Part shown: positions 62,245 through 64,000 of the stretch, piece by piece
Position numbering within the stretch: position 1 is the first letter of the stretch
Layout: every line of letters starts with the position of its first letter
From: Tomocerus qinae
Taxonomy: Eukaryota; Arthropoda; Collembola; Entomobryomorpha; Tomoceridae
NCBI GenBank assembly: GCA_020055645.1
Contig: CM034548.1
Span: 27,640,201 to 27,704,200 of the forward strand
Direction of reading: 5' to 3'
Length of the DNA stretch: 64,000 nucleotides
Program-made: the position numbers and the translations under genes
The notes under the pieces: model-generated
What the model was told of the DNA's origin: nothing
Database searches by the model: none
What the model saw: the letters and a program-made list of their open reading frames with translations, nothing else

Positions 62245-64000
62245 CTGCACAAGTAAAACAAATAAATATTTACTCACATATCCAATTACTATACTAAACA
62301 ATCCAAGCATGAGAATGTATGCCAACTCATCATTATACTTTCTTATTTATGGAAGAGCACACACATTCTGACAATGAGACAAATTGCAAATATTGAAACT
62401 CACTATCTATATGTATTTTTCTGTTTGATGATTTACACATCGTAATTTGTGGTATTGGGCGCTTATTTGGTCTTCTTCTTCGAGAGCATATCAAACACGC
62501 CACGGTTTAGCTAACCAACTAACCCAATAAATTAGATACATCGCACGCAGTAAAGCATGCCGAAGCTTTGCGTGTCAATATATAGGACGAATAATAACTC
62601 GATCACTTGGCATTGTCAGATCTGCATTTACAGTATTGTGGTAGTAGTGAAGCTACTCATGTCCCGACAAAAAAGCCAATGTCAAATTGTGTAGGCGGCT
62701 CTAGAAGGAAATCTAGGTCTCTCACACAGCTTCAGTAGAGAGGCGCCCACATAAAACAGTTATTTCATTGTCATCTTTTACGGCTCTAAGCTTTTCTATC
62801 ACCCGATCCTAACCTGAGTAACCTACAATCCAATTTTCCTGCCCAACCAGCCGCACAGAGCAGTGACTACTTCGCAGCAGATTCTCTATTAGTACTAAAT
62901 ACCTACCTACACAGACATCAACTTCAAATTATAACACAAGACATAATACACTACTCAAGGATGACATTTAATGTAATAAGCTCTTATCTTTCATTTACTT
63001 AAGATGTTCTTCAAAAACACCTACACGTATTTTTATCCCTGTTATCTGTAACGTATTAACGGACTTTTCACCTTCGTCTTATCTCCGTTTTTGACTTAAG
63101 TCAGTCTCAGGACCACTTCGTCCATTATTATTTGCGGAACACCTGCTGACTTTTCCAATCTTTCAATTACGTACATTGTCAAACCCATTATTCCATTTGC
63201 ATTACTATTATTCTGATTCTGACAATACAATTTGGACAAGAGAAACTTGTCAACGTGCATTAAAGTATCTAGTTTCTATAAACATTTCTCAGATGTAAGT
63301 AATTTGACGTAAAAAGCTTCTTTTCTCACAATGCCCATTCTGGGAAAGAGTGACAACCTGACAACCTACAATTTTAGATACTTTTACTGGAGAGCATCCT
63401 TTTATCTGTAAAATAATTAGGTAAGCACTGATGTTATGAGACACTAATGTCTTACTCAGCCTTCTACACTACACCACTCGCTAACTACCGATAAATGAAA
63501 CCTGTTCATTTTATTATCACCTAAATCTCCAAGATAAAGCATGAACTCGCACGCAAGCTATCGAGCACAGCATCCGTTGCTAATTGGTTCACTTACCAAC
63601 TTATGAAAATGTAGCAAGATGAGTGACTGAGTTGCGGAGCCAAAACTTCAATGCATTATGCATTAGCTAATCACACTGTTTAGAGTTTTAGGGAGAATGG
63701 TACTTAGAGACTACACTGTATGATTACAGCTTCTCTACCCCGCACATCATCATGATATGTTATTACTGCGAATCGAGTATACGAAATACTCAAGCCACTT
63801 ACATATAACGAACATCATTTATATATACGTAGGTATAGTCTAGTGCACGACATGAAATAAAAATTCAAAAAACAGTTGAGCAAGTAAACTGATTTGAGTG
63901 TTTTAGTTTCTATCTGCAAAGCTAACATCTTTCCAAGCTCAACGATCTCTACCCAAGTGCGCGCATAGCTGATTAAGCAAACAAATCATAAAGTGCACTA
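62245..64000 (-). other. Intron of LST2 (5' part runs off the window)
   Basis: The first visible LST2 exon begins with a codon completed across an intron, and the family's conserved N terminus is not found here. This whole stretch is therefore best read as intron. No other gene is seen. Confidence 0.6.

Overview
The window looks like nuclear DNA of an invertebrate, most likely an arthropod. It is AT-rich, has GT-AG spliceosomal introns, wide gene-poor stretches, TATA/initiator promoters about 30 bp upstream of likely starts, a 503-residue cytochrome P450 and tyrosine-rich secreted structural proteins. A springtail (Collembola) is one reasonable guess, because those animals are known to carry microbial-type carbohydrate-active enzymes like the GH18 gene here. 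The sequence alone does not prove this. All gene models were spliced by hand and checked only for frame, motifs and splice sites.

Left part (1-14.9 kb). The 3' end of an unidentified plus-strand gene (1-537) faces the tail of an 8-exon cytochrome P450 on the minus strand (1650-6588). A tRNA-His(GTG) gene sits inside one P450 intron. Next comes an 11-exon minus-strand gene for a short secreted collagen (8492-10305) with 38 unbroken Gly-X-Y triplets. The gene-free stretch behind it holds a duplicated ~460 bp block, a 98 bp palindrome and one of two inverted copies of a ~90 bp repeat.

Middle part (14.9-39.7 kb). In order: an unidentified small Ser/Pro/Met-rich protein (+, 15172-15957); the U4/U6.U5 tri-snRNP 27 kDa protein (+, 17372-19127), whose intron carries a 1,066 bp fold-back transposon with an 8 bp target duplication; a ~136 bp tandem array (21.96-23.26 kb); acylpyruvase FAHD1 (-, 23628-25667); an orphan class A-like GPCR with a very long third intracellular loop (-, 28050-31885); a ~319 bp inverted-repeat element; and a Tyr/Ser/Gln-rich secreted protein (+, 37786-39420).

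Right part (39.7-64 kb). About 15 kb shows no supportable gene. It is followed by a secreted, intron-containing GH18 chitinase-like enzyme of microbial type (-, 54935-56042) and the 3' part of LST2/ZFYVE28 with a C-terminal FYVE domain (-, 59545-62244), which runs off the right edge.

The genes do not form an operon or pathway. Three encode secreted products: the collagen and Tyr-rich proteins could be matrix or cuticle components, and the GH18 enzyme probably acts on chitin or related sugars. The others are general cell functions. I found no clearly new multi-gene system. The most notable items are the GH18 gene, the nested fold-back element, the short collagen built from tiny exons, the divergent GPCR and the 136 bp array.
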